Source: Virgibacillus halotolerans (GTDB lineage: Bacteria > Bacillota > Bacilli > Bacillales > Amphibacillaceae). From it: DNA of 64,000 nucleotides. Below are positions 52,641 through 61,458 of the stretch, in pieces. The DNA lies in NCBI RefSeq assembly GCF_016908515.1, contig NZ_JAFBEA010000002.1, positions 248,001 to 312,000 on the forward strand, in the 5' to 3' direction. A program made the position numbers and the translations under genes. Positions within the stretch are counted from its first letter, which is position 1; each line of letters opens with the position of its first letter. The notes under the pieces are model-generated. The model was given only the letters and a program-made list of their open reading frames with translations, was not told where the DNA came from and did no database searches.

Positions 52641-53546
52641 ATGAAACGGCCGATTATTATTGATACCGATCCGGGAATTGATGACATTGTTGCGATAACA
52701 GCAGCATTATTTTCAGACAAGCTAGACGTTAAACTTATTACTACTGTTGGTGGGAATGTAGGAATTACGCATACGACAAGAAATGCGGTTGATTTGGTTA
52801 CTTTTTTAGGGAGAAATACACCGATAGCAAAAGGGGTCGATGAGCCATTAGTTAATAAACCAAAAACGGCATCACAGGTACATGGCAGTAGCGGTGTGGG
52901 AACCTATCAATTTGAAGCCGAAGGAAACACTGCTTTACTTTCTAAGGAACACGCGGTTATAGAGTTGAGGAATAATATAATAGATGCCGCGGTGCCAATA
53001 ACGCTTGTAGCAATAGGACCACTAACGAATATTGCACTTCTGTTCAAAATGTTCCCAGAAACAAAAGAGAACATAAAAGAAATTGTGTTAATGGGTGGTG
53101 CTATCGAAGGTGGTAATGCCACACCAGTAGCAGAATTTAATATATTCGCAGACCCACATGCAGCCAAGATTGTCTTCGATTCAGCTATTAAAATTTTTAT
53201 GTGTGGCTTAGATGTAACGCGCCTAACGAGTGTGACAGCAGGCGATGTTGCGAAAGTGAAGGAACAAGGAACAGTCGGAGAAATGATTGCTGAAATGCTG
53301 GCATATTATAAGCAGACCTATTCTGATGACGCAATTACTATCCATGATTTATGTACGATCCTTTATTTAACACATCCTGATCTCTTTCAAACGAAGCGGG
53401 CAAAAGTAAATGTCGTAACAGAAGGGGAAGCAGCCGGACATACAGTGGTGAATGATAGCGATGATGGTAATGTTTTTGTTTGTGTGGATGCAGATGTAGA
53501 AGCATTTAGGGAGGAATTTATACAGGTGTTTGTAGAGACTATTTGA
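52641..53546 (+). CDS. Inosine-uridine nucleoside ribohydrolase
   Basis: Calcium-dependent hydrolase that splits ribonucleosides to base and ribose; 301 residues. DTDPGIDD (about 7-14) is the signature metal site; PLTNIALL near 123, EFNIFADPHAAKIVF near 160 with the ribose-binding Asn/Glu, and the late HDLCTILYL metal Asp near 236 complete the active site. The ORF begins at 52602, but AAGGGGG precedes the ATG at 52641. It is convergent with the AEC gene and shares a terminator. RihC/IunH substrate range cannot be settled. Confidence 0.88.
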   Translation: MKRPIIIDTDPGIDDIVAITAALFSDKLDVKLITTVGGNVGITHTTRNAVDLVTFLGRNTPIAKGVDEPLVNKPKTASQVHGSSGVGTYQFEAEGNTALLSKEHAVIELRNNIIDAAVPITLVAIGPLTNIALLFKMFPETKENIKEIVLMGGAIEGGNATPVAEFNIFADPHAAKIVFDSAIKIFMCGLDVTRLTSVTAGDVAKVKEQGTVGEMIAEMLAYYKQTYSDDAITIHDLCTILYLTHPDLFQTKRAKVNVVTEGEAAGHTVVNDSDDGNVFVCVDADVEAFREEFIQVFVETI

Positions 53547-53566
53547 GTTTGATAAATTCTTAAATT

Positions 53567-53614
53567 AAAGCCAAAAGCCTTATTCACATAAAGTTGAATA
53601 AGGCTTTTGGCTTT
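53567..53614. terminator. Very strong bidirectional terminator
   Basis: A perfect 20-bp stem: AAAGCCAAAAGCCTTATTCA (53567-53586) with its exact complement at 53595-53614, and an 8-base loop. It separates the convergent nucleoside hydrolase and AEC genes. Confidence 0.9.
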
Positions 53615-53717
53615 AGTTATGAAAAATACCATCATTTCATCTGAATCGTGCTGATATGCTAATGAAAACTGGATGCAAAGGTAAACACTGGATTTTGGAA
53701 ATCAATCCTAGATGTTT

Positions 53718-54629
53718 TTAAATAACAATGTTTAATAGAATAGTCAGTGTCACAATACTGAGCAAAGTGGATATCAATGTAATACTGGATACTAACTCTG
53801 GCTCGGTATCAAACTCAATTGCATACATTGTTGTAGTAGCAGCAGTTGGCATTGCTGAAATAATAATGAGCACCGATGCGATGACTGGATCCATCTCAAC
53901 AACTAACACGAATAAAAATGCAATAACAGGTGCTACAATCATTTTTAGTGTAACGGAAGATGCAACAACCTGCCAATTGAGCTTTAATCCGGTTATCGAT
54001 CCAAGTTGCATGCCGAGCATAATCATCATGACAGGTATAGCTGCATTTCCGACCATCGATAAGGTAGAATGGATTGCTTCGGGAACACCAACTGAAAAAT
54101 AATGTAATATAAATGCTAGCATTGCAGCGTAGGTAGTTGGCATTTTCATCACATTGCCAAGTGCCCGCTTCATCCCACTGGTGCTTCTTGACGCATAATA
54201 GATCCCAAAGAAATTATTCTGCAGCGTCTGTACAATCATGATGAAAACGGCATAGGGTACTGCAGCACTTCCCACGCTGAAAAGGACAACCGGTAATCCA
54301 TAATTCCCCGAATTCATAAACCCTGAAGCAAGAATGGATGCACTTTCTGTATTAGGCTCCCATTTGAAAACTCTTGCCAGTATTTTATTTAATCCCACCA
54401 TGATATAGAATAGGACAAACATATAAATCAAAATGACCATAAATCCACGATCATATTCAGCCTCATATAAAGTAACAAACACTAACGCTGGCGACAATAT
54501 GTATAACGATACAGCAGATACAGATTTTACATCAAGTGCTCTAATTCGTTGCAAAATAAATCCTGAAGCAAAGACAGCCATAATTGGTAAAATAACACTA
54601 AGAAACAAACCCACTGATAACATCTCCAT
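53718..54629 (-). CDS. AEC-family (auxin efflux carrier-like) transporter
   Basis: Ten-segment inner-membrane carrier of about 303 residues. The N-terminal half has the family's NFNSGNYGLP-like motif (FMNSGNYGLPVVLF, about 106-119) and the second half an MIMLGMQLGS block (about 201-210). AEC members move malate, malonate or other carboxylates. No clear ribosome site precedes the ATG at 54629; a GTG at 54614 with GGAG 9 bases upstream is an alternative start. Monocistronic. Confidence 0.8.
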   Translation of the reverse strand: MEMLSVGLFLSVILPIMAVFASGFILQRIRALDVKSVSAVSLYILSPALVFVTLYEAEYDRGFMVILIYMFVLFYIMVGLNKILARVFKWEPNTESASILASGFMNSGNYGLPVVLFSVGSAAVPYAVFIMIVQTLQNNFFGIYYASRSTSGMKRALGNVMKMPTTYAAMLAFILHYFSVGVPEAIHSTLSMVGNAAIPVMMIMLGMQLGSITGLKLNWQVVASSVTLKMIVAPVIAFLFVLVVEMDPVIASVLIIISAMPTAATTTMYAIEFDTEPELVSSITLISTLLSIVTLTILLNIVI

Positions 54630-54852
54630 TTTAATAGAACTAGGAAATAGTTTATCATAGATTTGTTGGTGGATGGTTGAATTTTATATAGAAGGGGAAT
54701 GCACCGAGTTCAGCGAGGGTGCAATTTTTCTTTGCAGAAGTTATTTTACTTAATATTCAAAAAACAGTTTAATATAATTGCTTATCTTCTATAGTTGAAT
54801 ATGTAATTAGGCTTTCATGGTGGTGGCTCATTCCCCAGAGGGGGTGATGCCT

Positions 54853-54939
54853 ATGTTTACTTTCGAAGCAATATTTTTAATGCTGAATTTTAGTGCGTTA
54901 ATTATTGCTTTGCTGACATATATAAACAAAGAAAAATAA
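54853..54939 (+). CDS. Hol-Tox type I toxin peptide (TxpA/BsrG-like), 28 residues
   Basis: A 28-residue hydrophobic peptide, MFTFEAIFLMLNFSAL... ending in TYINKEK: a short polar start, one membrane segment and a basic tail, matching the putative holin-like toxin family (TxpA, BsrG relatives). AGAGGGGGTGA is 7 bases before the ATG. TATAAT at 54773-54778 is a candidate promoter and a terminator lies at 55026-55059. An overlapping antisense RNA would be the antitoxin, blocking translation or triggering RNase III decay. It is expected to insert into the cell's own membrane when unrepressed. Confidence 0.75.
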   Translation: MFTFEAIFLMLNFSALIIALLTYINKEK

Positions 54940-55090
54940 CCACCTATAATAGCCTCGACAGCATTTAGAGCGGTTATCTTTCCAAACTATATGTGAGTCG
55001 CCCCTTTGAAGGGCAATTACACTTTGACTGAACAGTATTAATGCACCGTTCAGTCTTTTATTATTGTATTGCTTTTCTAATTAAAGTATA
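54940..55090 (-). ncRNA. Putative antisense RNA antitoxin (RatA/SR4-like)
   Basis: On the minus strand TATACT (55090-55085) is preceded at 17 bases by TTTAAT; both elements and their spacing are kept in copy A (TATACT at 42266-42261). Transcription leftward from about 55078 would overlap the 3' part of the toxin mRNA, as in txpA/ratA and bsrG/SR4. The left end is a guess. Confidence 0.5.
55026..55059 (+). terminator. Terminator of the Hol-Tox mRNA
   Basis: GACTGAAC (55026-55033) pairs with GTTCAGTC (55048-55055), followed by TTTT. It lies inside the region that the antisense RNA would also cover. Confidence 0.7.
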
Positions 55091-55114
55091 CCCTATTTTG
55101 AATGAATATTAAAC

Positions 55115-56258
55115 CTGTAAGCTGAGTTAATTTTAAAATTCTTCTTTTACTTGTTTTAGAATATCGATACTGAGTTCACCGTTCGCACGTTTATTGAATT
55201 CCATAGATACAATGTTTAAAAAGTAAAGTGGATCAGGAAAAAAGATGAATCGAATAGAGTATTAGGTAACTTAACAAATAACATATTGTAGAGAAGTAAT
55301 GAAAAATATTACCCGGGAAATATGTCGAAATAGGGAGTAAGGATAGGGCAGTTAATTCTTGTTAAAGTCCGGTTCGTTCAACTAACATTAAAAAGGTAGA
55401 CAGGCTAAATTGGCAATCCTGTAATTTTAGCTAAAAGGCAGCAACTGCTGGCTTTTGTTAATTCATTGTGAACGTATACATTGAATCTAATAATGATTGC
55501 TGGAAGATGTAGTCTTATGCGGATTCAGCATTTGTAATATTATGGTGTCGACATCATGCAAATGTAGGATTTGAAAAAGATGTATTAAAACAGTCAAGTA
55601 GTTTTAAATTTGCTCATTTTATCTAATGATTTCGAGACAAGTTACTGACCTCATAAAAAGAGGTGTTTCTTAGCTTGTTGAATATACGTAAAGGATGGAT
55701 ACCTGTCATAAAGTCGACAGCTGTATTAAAAACAGGGGGTACTTTTGCAACATCTCCAAAACCAACTACCACAAAACAAGTCCATCGTAGCTCCTTCACC
55801 AGCAGCTTCCCAGAACTTCTGAAGTGTTTTGGTTGCAATAATCAGTAGCAAACATGACTGAAATATTACGTTGAAAGTCTTTATTATTGCGATTATCAGG
55901 AACAGGTCTTGCCCACTTCTTCTAACAGTATTTCCATATTTTGATTATCACTTCTATACTTATTTAAGTTTTGATATAGAAAAATTCTATGGGTAGTCAT
56001 CAATTATATATACTTTATAAATGCCTATATTCATATTAGAGTAATAGTAATATAACAAAAATATAAATTGACCGATTTAGGAGGATGTTCAGATGTAAAA
56101 TATATTTTAAAACCTAAATATTTTATATCGAAATTTAATTGCCTTTAAGTAGTATTTTAAAGCTTGATATGAAAGCGCTGTACTTTATTACTGAGCGTAC
56201 TATATAAAATAAAAAGAGATCAGTTTCTAAATGTAACTTGATTATGGGGGATGTTTTT
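55115..56258. other. 1.1-kb region without a supported gene
   Basis: Between the Hol-Tox locus and the CitMHS gene. A minus-strand open frame at 55623-55838 has partly protein-like sequence (GFGDVAKVPPVFNTAVDFMTG) but no ribosome site or known family, and may be a relic. The rest is AT-rich. The CitMHS promoter and cre-like site are at the right end. Confidence 0.45.
56169..56183 (+). promoter_or_regulatory. cre-like site upstream of the CitMHS gene
   Basis: ATGAAAGCGCTGTAC matches the cre core TGAAAGCGCT exactly and misses the consensus near its 3' end. It lies 76 bases before the gene. Confidence 0.5.
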
Positions 56259-57590
56259 ATGCTTAGTTTAGTTGGGTTATTGGTTATTGGCATTGTAGTT
56301 ATACTTTTACTTACAGGAAAGACTAGTCCTTTGGTTGGGATGGTAGCGATACCAATTATTGGTGCGTTCATACTTGGTTATAATTTAAATGAACTCAATG
56401 GTTTCTTTAAAGAGGGATTGGACACAGTTATTCCTGTTGCTGTTATGTTCATATTCGCAATCCTATTTTTTGGTGTAATGAGTGATGCAGGTTTATTTGA
56501 TCCATTAGTAAAGAGTGTTATCAAGTTAACAAATGGTAATATAATTTTAATCGCTATTGGGACTGTTATTGTGGGTTCTATTGCACATTTAGATGGTTCT
56601 GGAGCTACAACTTTTCTAGTTACGGTTCCAGCTTTTTTGGCCATCTACAAAAAGATGGGCATGAGTCCTAATTTACTCGTCATGCTGGTTGCCTGTAGTA
56701 TTGGTATTGTGAATTTTTTGCCATGGGGCGGGCCAATTGCTAGATCCGCTGCGGTAACAGGTATAGGAGTAACGGAACTTTGGAAGCCCCTCATTCCATT
56801 TCAAATTGTAGGGCTTGTCCTATTGTTAATTTTCGCTGGCTTTTTAGGATGGCGTGAGAAAAAAAGGATTTCTAAAAATACTGATAGTAATATAAACACT
56901 AGTTTCAGTCAAGAAGCAGCAATAATTGAAGAAGGAATTTATTCAGAAGAATTAGAATGTAGTAACTATCATAAAAAGTTAATCTACATTAATTGGGCAA
57001 TATTCATAGGAGTATTGGTTTTAATGATGGGAGGCTTCTTGGATCCGGCATTTGCCTTCATGATCGGACTTGTTGTAGCTTTACCCTTGAATTTCAGAAA
57101 AACCAGCGAGCAAATGAATCAAATAAAAATGCATGCGCCGAGTGCAATAACTATGGCTGCGATCATACTCGGAGCTGGAATGTTTTTAGGGATATTAGAT
57201 GGAACAGGAATGTTAGATTCAATTGCGAAAAGTGTAGTTGTTGTCCTACCAGAAACGGTTATACCAGTGCTTCATCTTGTAGTCGGTTTCTTCGGTTTAC
57301 CTTTGGATCTTGTTACAAGCACTGATGCATATTATTTTGCACTTTTACCACTGGTTGAACAAATTGTAGCGCCCTATGGGGTAGATTCGTCAACAGTTGT
57401 TTATTCCTTAGCTATTGGTAATAACTTTGGTGCCATGATTAGCCCTCTTGCTCCAGCTACATGGCTAGGAATTGGCTTAGCTGGTATTTCAATAGGAAGT
57501 CATTTACGTTATTCGTTTTTTTGGATGTGGGGATTTAGCCTTGTCCTTCTTCTTGTTGCATTCCTACTTGGTATTGTGTCAATTGGTTAA
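56259..57590 (+). CDS. CitMHS-family citrate/metal or organic acid:H+ symporter
   Basis: Twelve-segment carrier of 443 residues, related to CitM/CitH, which import citrate complexed to Mg or Ca. GSIAHLDGSGATTFLVTVPAF (about 108-128), FLPWGGPIARSA (about 151-162) and a late ISPLAPATWLGIGLAG block (about 393-408) are typical. GGGGGAT precedes the ATG at 56259; the ORF extends to 56238. It has its own cre-like site and terminator. The neighbour CdaR suggests a link to organic acid use. Confidence 0.85.
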   Translation: MLSLVGLLVIGIVVILLLTGKTSPLVGMVAIPIIGAFILGYNLNELNGFFKEGLDTVIPVAVMFIFAILFFGVMSDAGLFDPLVKSVIKLTNGNIILIAIGTVIVGSIAHLDGSGATTFLVTVPAFLAIYKKMGMSPNLLVMLVACSIGIVNFLPWGGPIARSAAVTGIGVTELWKPLIPFQIVGLVLLLIFAGFLGWREKKRISKNTDSNINTSFSQEAAIIEEGIYSEELECSNYHKKLIYINWAIFIGVLVLMMGGFLDPAFAFMIGLVVALPLNFRKTSEQMNQIKMHAPSAITMAAIILGAGMFLGILDGTGMLDSIAKSVVVVLPETVIPVLHLVVGFFGLPLDLVTSTDAYYFALLPLVEQIVAPYGVDSSTVVYSLAIGNNFGAMISPLAPATWLGIGLAGISIGSHLRYSFFWMWGFSLVLLLVAFLLGIVSIG

Positions 57591-57661
57591 GATGTTTAAG
57601 TGAAGATTTAGGAATTAATATAAATGGTATTTATTGCTGAGGAAAATATAGAGTTAATATT

Positions 57662-57730
57662 AAAAACCCCCTTTTACTAGTTACTGCATGGCAGTCTAAT
57701 TATATCAAAGGTGGGTTTTTGTGTTATATT
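57662..57730 (+). terminator. Terminator after the CitMHS gene
   Basis: AAAAACCCCCTTT (57662-57674) can pair with AAAGGTGGGTTTTT (57717-57730), ending in a T-run. Confidence 0.65.
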
Positions 57731-57872
57731 AACTTTAAACTAGACTACTGAATAAAAAAAGATCGTTAAACTCTTCAGAGGATTCGACAGACAAATTATT
57801 AACCTTAGAGATATAGTAGTCAAATTTTAGATGCAATATGAAGCTGCTTAGAATAACCTTCAAACATACACT

Positions 57873-58973
57873 TTATTGTATCTTTGCTTTCTCAGCAATC
57901 CACAAAGCGACCTGTAAATTCAAAGCATCCTCAAACTTCCTTGGATCATATCCGGTCTCCGCGGTAATTTTGTTCAAGCGATATATCAATGTATTTCTGT
58001 GCACAAATAATTTGTCAGCTGCCTTTTGGATGTTCAGATCATTGGCGAAAAATGCCTTTAGTGTTTGGGACCTGACTTTATTACAGTCTTTTAATATCCG
58101 CCCTGAAAACCGATTTGATAGTGTCTCATTAAGCTGATAAATTAATGACTTGACTTCAATATGGGCAAAAGAAACCAGTTCTTCACTATCTTCACTTATT
58201 TTTAGGCTAAGATCACAATCCAAATAAGACTGATTAAATTTTTCAAGTTTACTGAAGGGGATACTATAAGCCATTTTAAATAAGATATTTGTTTTTTTCA
58301 TTGTGTAAAAAATACTGTCTATCTTAAAACTTGCATCTTTCTCATCAAGACCACAGATAGTGACAAGTATCCGATTAACATTTATAAAACTAACAATCCC
58401 ATTATTTTCGCCAATCTTTTCTTCCAACTTTTGAATTAATTGCTGGTTTGAAATAGATCGCTCTGCTATTTGAATGATAATCGTCATAAAAGGCGGATTT
58501 AGGTCGAAATTAAGTAAACCTAAACCGCGATCGATATTGATATAGGAAGGATCATCCTTTAACAGCTCTTCGGTAATCATATCCTTCGTCCGCTGCCTCC
58601 ATTCCATCTGTGAAGCGATGAATTCCTGTTTAACCATAAGTTCAGTGGTCATCTTTACAAGCTCTCCAATATCCTCCATCTGATGTGGATCACCTGTAAC
58701 ACCTATGACGCCAATAATATCTTCTTGGAAAACAATTGGAAGATTAACTCCAGGTTGAGCCCCTTTCCAGTTTTTGCTTTGTTCAGAATGAATAATGAGT
58801 GTTTTGCCAGTCCTAAGTACTTCTAGTGCTCCCTCGTGGGTTAATCCTATCCTAGACCTATCTTGTGTAGCTATAATTACACCATTGACATCCATAATGT
58901 TAACATTTCGATGCAGGCGTAATGAAGTTTCTTTCACGATCTCATGTGCAATTTTTTTTGTTAACATATTCAT
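57873..58973 (-). CDS. CdaR-family sugar diacid/glycerate regulator
   Basis: 366-residue regulator. The N-terminal sugar-diacid recognition domain (about 5-135) has NIMDVNGVIIATQDRSRIG and GVNLPIVFQEDIIGVIGVTG. The middle is a GGDEF-like/CdaR region, and the C-terminus (about 310-360) is the PucR-type HTH, LNIQKAADKLFVHRNTLIYRLNKI. AGGGAG precedes the ATG. It is divergent from glycerate kinase and the KdgT permease, so it probably activates them in response to glycerate or a sugar acid, as CdaR does in enterobacteria. Confidence 0.85.
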   Translation of the reverse strand: MNMLTKKIAHEIVKETSLRLHRNVNIMDVNGVIIATQDRSRIGLTHEGALEVLRTGKTLIIHSEQSKNWKGAQPGVNLPIVFQEDIIGVIGVTGDPHQMEDIGELVKMTTELMVKQEFIASQMEWRQRTKDMITEELLKDDPSYINIDRGLGLLNFDLNPPFMTIIIQIAERSISNQQLIQKLEEKIGENNGIVSFINVNRILVTICGLDEKDASFKIDSIFYTMKKTNILFKMAYSIPFSKLEKFNQSYLDCDLSLKISEDSEELVSFAHIEVKSLIYQLNETLSNRFSGRILKDCNKVRSQTLKAFFANDLNIQKAADKLFVHRNTLIYRLNKITAETGYDPRKFEDALNLQVALWIAEKAKIQ

Positions 58974-59048
58974 GAATTCTCCCTATCAGTTAGTTAAAAC
59001 AAACAAAAAATAAACTTATCTTAGTCTTATTTTTATATATTATAGCCA

Positions 59049-59077
59049 TAGACAAGTATAGTCAAGATTCGTATAAT
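59049..59077 (+). promoter_or_regulatory. SigA promoter of the glycerate kinase operon
   Basis: TAGACA (59049-59054), 17-base spacer, TATAAT (59072-59077). A perfect cre begins 12 bases after the -10. Confidence 0.7.
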
Positions 59078-59089
59078 TAAACCAATACA

Positions 59090-59104
59090 TTGAAAGCGTT
59101 TTCT
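59090..59104 (+). promoter_or_regulatory. cre site of the glycerate kinase operon
   Basis: TTGAAAGCGTTTTCT matches the cre consensus at all 15 positions and lies at the start of the transcript, between the -10 and the ribosome site, an ideal repression site. Confidence 0.75.
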
Positions 59105-59116
59105 CAGGAGGTTAAT

Positions 59117-60280
59117 ATGAAAGTTATAATTGCTCCAGATTCATTTAAAGGGAGTCTGACTGCTGTTGAAGTGACAAAATCAATAAAAAAAGGTGTTATA
59201 AATGCTTTTCCCGATGCGGAAACAATTTCACTTCCCGTAGCTGATGGTGGGGAAGGAACGCTAGAAACATTGGTTTCTGCAACGAATGGTGAAATAAGAG
59301 AAGTATCTGTTGTTGGACCATTAGGAAATAAAGTAAAAGCAGCCTATGGAATTTTAGGAGATGGTAAAACTTGTATTATTGAAATGGCAAGTGCTTCAGG
59401 ATTAGCACTTGTTCCTGAAGGGAAACTATCACCTTTAAATGCAACAACTTTTGGAACGGGACAATTGATTAAGCAAGCATTGGACGATGGTTTTTCAACT
59501 TTCATTATTGCCTTGGGAGGATCGGCGACAAACGATGGAGGCGCTGGAATGCTTCAAGCGTTGGGGCTAAATATCCTTGATAAAGAAGAAAAAGAAATAG
59601 GCTATGGCGGAGGCAAACTAGAAAATATTGCTAGGATTGATATGAATTATTTTGATAAAAGAATAAAAGATAGCAAATTTATAATTGCATCCGATGTACA
59701 AAACCCGTTAATTGGCTTGAATGGTGCATCTTATATTTTTGGACCACAAAAAGGTGCTGTACCAGAAACTGTTAAATTGCTAGACAAAAATATCTCCCAT
59801 TGGGCGAATAAGGTTGCTGATGTAACAGGAGTTTATCTTCATGATCTCCCTGGTGCAGGTGCGGCAGGCGGAATAGGTGGCGCATTTCAGGCGTTTTTTC
59901 CGGTAGAGATGAAACGAGGCATAGATGTAGTTCTTGATTATATTAAACTTGATGATTATTTGTCGAATGCAGATTTGGTAATCACAGGTGAAGGGCAAGT
60001 GGATCATCAAACTGCCTCTGGAAAGACGCCACTCGGAGTTGCTCAGGCTGCAAAAAGGAAAAGGGTTCCAACAATTATCTTAGCAGGTGCTGTCGGTGAA
60101 GATGTAGAAGTACTTTATGAATTTGGTGTTGTAAGCGTTAATAGTATTATCGATAAGCCTATGACACTAAATGAATCTATTAATCACGCATCGCAATTAT
60201 TGGAAAAGAGTGCTGAACAAATTGTACGTTCATACTTTTACCGCAGTATAAATGGAATAAAGGGAGGCGCATTAATTTGA
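59117..60280 (+). CDS. Glycerate kinase (GlxK/GarK type)
   Basis: ATP-dependent glycerate 2-kinase family enzyme of 387 residues. IIAPDSFKGSLTAVEV (about 4-19) opens the fold; PVADGGEGTLETL (about 42-54), ALGGSATNDGGAGMLQALG (about 132-150) and VITGEGQVDHQTASGKTP (about 287-304) are family signatures. The ORF begins at 59090, but CAGGAGG precedes the ATG at 59117. Its TGA overlaps the start of the next permease. It feeds glycerate into lower glycolysis. Confidence 0.9.
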   Translation: MKVIIAPDSFKGSLTAVEVTKSIKKGVINAFPDAETISLPVADGGEGTLETLVSATNGEIREVSVVGPLGNKVKAAYGILGDGKTCIIEMASASGLALVPEGKLSPLNATTFGTGQLIKQALDDGFSTFIIALGGSATNDGGAGMLQALGLNILDKEEKEIGYGGGKLENIARIDMNYFDKRIKDSKFIIASDVQNPLIGLNGASYIFGPQKGAVPETVKLLDKNISHWANKVADVTGVYLHDLPGAGAAGGIGGAFQAFFPVEMKRGIDVVLDYIKLDDYLSNADLVITGEGQVDHQTASGKTPLGVAQAAKRKRVPTIILAGAVGEDVEVLYEFGVVSVNSIIDKPMTLNESINHASQLLEKSAEQIVRSYFYRSINGIKGGALI

Positions 60281-61407
60281 GAATTAAAGAAACAGTTGAG
60301 AAAATTCCCGGTGGATTAATGGTTGTGCCGCTTTTATTAGGTGCCACATTGAATACAATTGATCAAATGCATATTCCAATGGTAATGAAGTCACTCGAGT
60401 TTCTTGGAGCGCCACAAACTGAAGAAGGATTTTACGAGTTCTTGAGGATTGGCGGATTTTCACAAGAACTGTTTAAGGATAGTGCACTTGTACTTATAGC
60501 ATTATTTTTGTTCTGTGTAGGGAGTCAAATGAACTTAAAAGTTGGCGGTCTTGCTTTGAAAAAAGGAGTTCTGCTGACAAGTTCCAAATATTTGACTGGC
60601 CTCGCTGTCGGAATGGCCTTCGGTATGATCTTTGATCCATGGAATGGTATATTAGGGCTATCCACTTTGGCCATTATTGCAGGAATGACGAACAGTAATA
60701 GTGGAATGTATGCTGCGCTGACTGGTCAATACGGTAATCGATCTGATGTTGGCGGTTTATCTATTCTTGCCATTAATGATGGTCCTTTTCTGACACTTTT
60801 GTCATTGGGGATTCTTGGAACCGCTTTACCTATGATTGCATTTATTGCTGTATTGTTACCAATTGGTATTGGGATGATCTTGGGTAACTTGGATCCAAAA
60901 ATCCGAGAATTCTTGAAGCCAGGTGAAACATTGACCATACCGTTCTTTGCCTTTGCACTAGGTGCTGGAATGGATCTGGCGAACTTCTTAAACCCATCTG
61001 TACTGGCTGGAGGGTTAACAATTGCTATACTTACTTTTGTTCTTACTGGTGGGGTGTCGATCCTTGTATTTAAGTTATTCAAGGAAAGAAGTTATATAGC
61101 ACCGATTGCTGAAGCTTCTACAGCTGGAAATGCAGCTGCTACACCAGCAGCAGTAGCAGCTGCAGCCTCTGTAGCAGTTGGTTCCGGTGCAATGACTGCA
61201 GCTGAATTCGAAGCGATACAGAATATCGTACCAATTGCAACGGCGCAAATATCCATTGCAACCATTGCAACATCCTTATTATGTCCATTAGGGGTCATTC
61301 TGATGGATAGGTATCAAAGAAAAAGAGGCATTGATGGTACAAAGGAAGATATTGGTCGTAAGCATAATGAAAATAGAACAGAATTAAAACAATCGGTAAA
61401 TAATTAG
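60277..61407 (+). CDS. 2-keto-3-deoxygluconate permease family (KdgT)
   Basis: Ten-segment inner-membrane symporter of 376 residues. KIPGGLMVVPLLLGATLNTI (about 9-28), AGMTNSNSGMYAALTGQYG (about 130-148) and the alanine-rich AEASTAGNAAATPAAVA near 280 are KdgT hallmarks. The start is TTG at 60277, overlapping the kinase stop as TTGA, with GGGAGG upstream. In a glycerate operon it may carry glycerate or a related sugar acid rather than KDG itself. Confidence 0.88.
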   Translation: MRIKETVEKIPGGLMVVPLLLGATLNTIDQMHIPMVMKSLEFLGAPQTEEGFYEFLRIGGFSQELFKDSALVLIALFLFCVGSQMNLKVGGLALKKGVLLTSSKYLTGLAVGMAFGMIFDPWNGILGLSTLAIIAGMTNSNSGMYAALTGQYGNRSDVGGLSILAINDGPFLTLLSLGILGTALPMIAFIAVLLPIGIGMILGNLDPKIREFLKPGETLTIPFFAFALGAGMDLANFLNPSVLAGGLTIAILTFVLTGGVSILVFKLFKERSYIAPIAEASTAGNAAATPAAVAAAASVAVGSGAMTAAEFEAIQNIVPIATAQISIATIATSLLCPLGVILMDRYQRKRGIDGTKEDIGRKHNENRTELKQSVNN

Positions 61408-61458
61408 TTTTGCGTTGAGAAGATAAATATTATTCCATAGAAAGGATGGGTAAGCACT

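Larger units (their letters stand above)
54806..55114 (+). repeat. Hol-Tox locus repeat, copy B (intact)
   Basis: Second copy of the block at 41974-42290, covering the toxin leader, toxin ORF, terminator hairpin and antisense promoter. Same orientation as copy A. Confidence 0.8.

Noticed and set aside
55623-55838. Minus-strand 71-codon open frame with partly protein-like sequence
   Set aside because: No ribosome site, no family recognised and no conserved context. Mentioned in the gap note only; a translated search would decide whether it is a relic.
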